From SAR324 cluster bacterium (GTDB taxonomy: Bacteria; SAR324; XYD2-FULL-50-16), in NCBI GenBank assembly GCA_028282885.1, contig JANQGX010000064.1, forward strand, positions 94,411 through 158,410: a stretch of 64,000 bases of DNA. Reading direction: 5' to 3'. This document shows, piece by piece, positions 63,841 to 64,000 of the stretch. The notes beneath the pieces were generated by a model that was given only the letters and a program-made list of their open reading frames with translations, did no database searches and was not told the DNA's origin. Each line of letters begins with the position of its first letter. Position 1 is the first letter of the stretch. The translations under genes were made by a program, and so were the position numbers.

Positions 63841-64000
63841 TCATTCATTATTTTACACTGCAAATCGTTAATGATTTGTAATTATATAACAAATATCTAA
63901 TAACACATATGAGCCTTCCTTAAGTCAATAGATAAATCTATATCGGGTCAATTTCTTCTTCTGGTCGAATTGACAGGCTATCACCAAGTTTGACAATCCA

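Noticed and set aside
1..64000. CRISPR arrays, tRNA and rRNA genes
   Set aside because: I looked for regularly spaced repeats and cloverleaf or rRNA motifs and saw none. The REP-like copies are too far apart and palindromic to be a CRISPR array.

Overview
The window reads as chromosome of a Gram-negative anaerobe, most likely a deltaproteobacterium (Desulfobacterota, sulfate-reducer-like). This rests on gene content: a reductive-dehalogenase homologue, a molybdopterin enzyme with a ferredoxin partner, beta-oxidation genes, tripartite tricarboxylate transport, lipoproteins and several chemoreceptors. The assignment is inferred; there is no rRNA, tRNA or CRISPR array here to confirm it. Coding density is high up to about 48 kb and drops after that, where pseudogenes, REP-like repeats and transposase remnants accumulate.

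Region 1 (1-3.1 kb, +): the end of a FadN-type hydroxyacyl-CoA dehydrogenase and a thiolase (beta-oxidation), a terminator, then an orphan STAND-like ATPase. Region 2 (3.2-13.4 kb, all on -): IclR regulator, TctC binding protein, a TctA-TctB fusion permease, an arylsulfotransferase-like beta-propeller protein, a molybdopterin oxidoreductase, a small two-cluster ferredoxin and a membrane-anchored reductive-dehalogenase homologue. The order and spacing suggest one regulated unit that imports an organic anion, perhaps a substituted or sulfated aromatic, and removes substituents reductively. This is the most interesting system in the window.

Region 3 (13.9-26.6 kb): an enoyl-CoA hydratase, then a catabolic operon starting with a TetR regulator behind a good sigma-70 promoter: NAD-dependent epimerase/3beta-HSD-like enzyme, acyl-CoA synthetase fused to an SCP2 sterol-carrier domain, a 4-hydroxybutyryl-CoA-dehydratase-like flavoprotein with half of its Fe-S ligands missing, an NPD/FabK-type flavoenzyme, an SDR, a second epimerase-like enzyme, an aldehyde dehydrogenase and an MFS transporter. 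It is closed by a convergent TetR paralogue of the first regulator. A hydrophobic carboxylic acid, possibly terpenoid or steroid-like, is a reasonable substrate guess.

Region 4 (27.2-41.3 kb): a beta-helix lipoprotein, a cold-shock protein and DEAD-box helicase pair, a YghZ-like aldo/keto reductase, then a complete sugar ABC importer (binding protein, two unusually large permeases, ATPase) with a GH31 glycosidase, divergent from an AraC regulator. Region 5 (41.5-56.9 kb): a receiver-PAS protein, a MATE pump, a 1094-residue MalT/BTAD regulator, a YghU-like GST, a DGPF protein next to a truncated ECF sigma gene, a secreted ricin-like lectin, a large unknown lipoprotein, and an intact and a broken aldo/keto reductase. 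Region 6 (56.9-64 kb): two methyl-accepting chemotaxis proteins with a shared C-terminal tail, an IS4-like remnant, a RAYT-like remnant, a hicA pseudogene with intact hicB, and a MazG-like pyrophosphohydrolase. Five copies of one REP-like palindrome lie between 43.4 and 57 kb.
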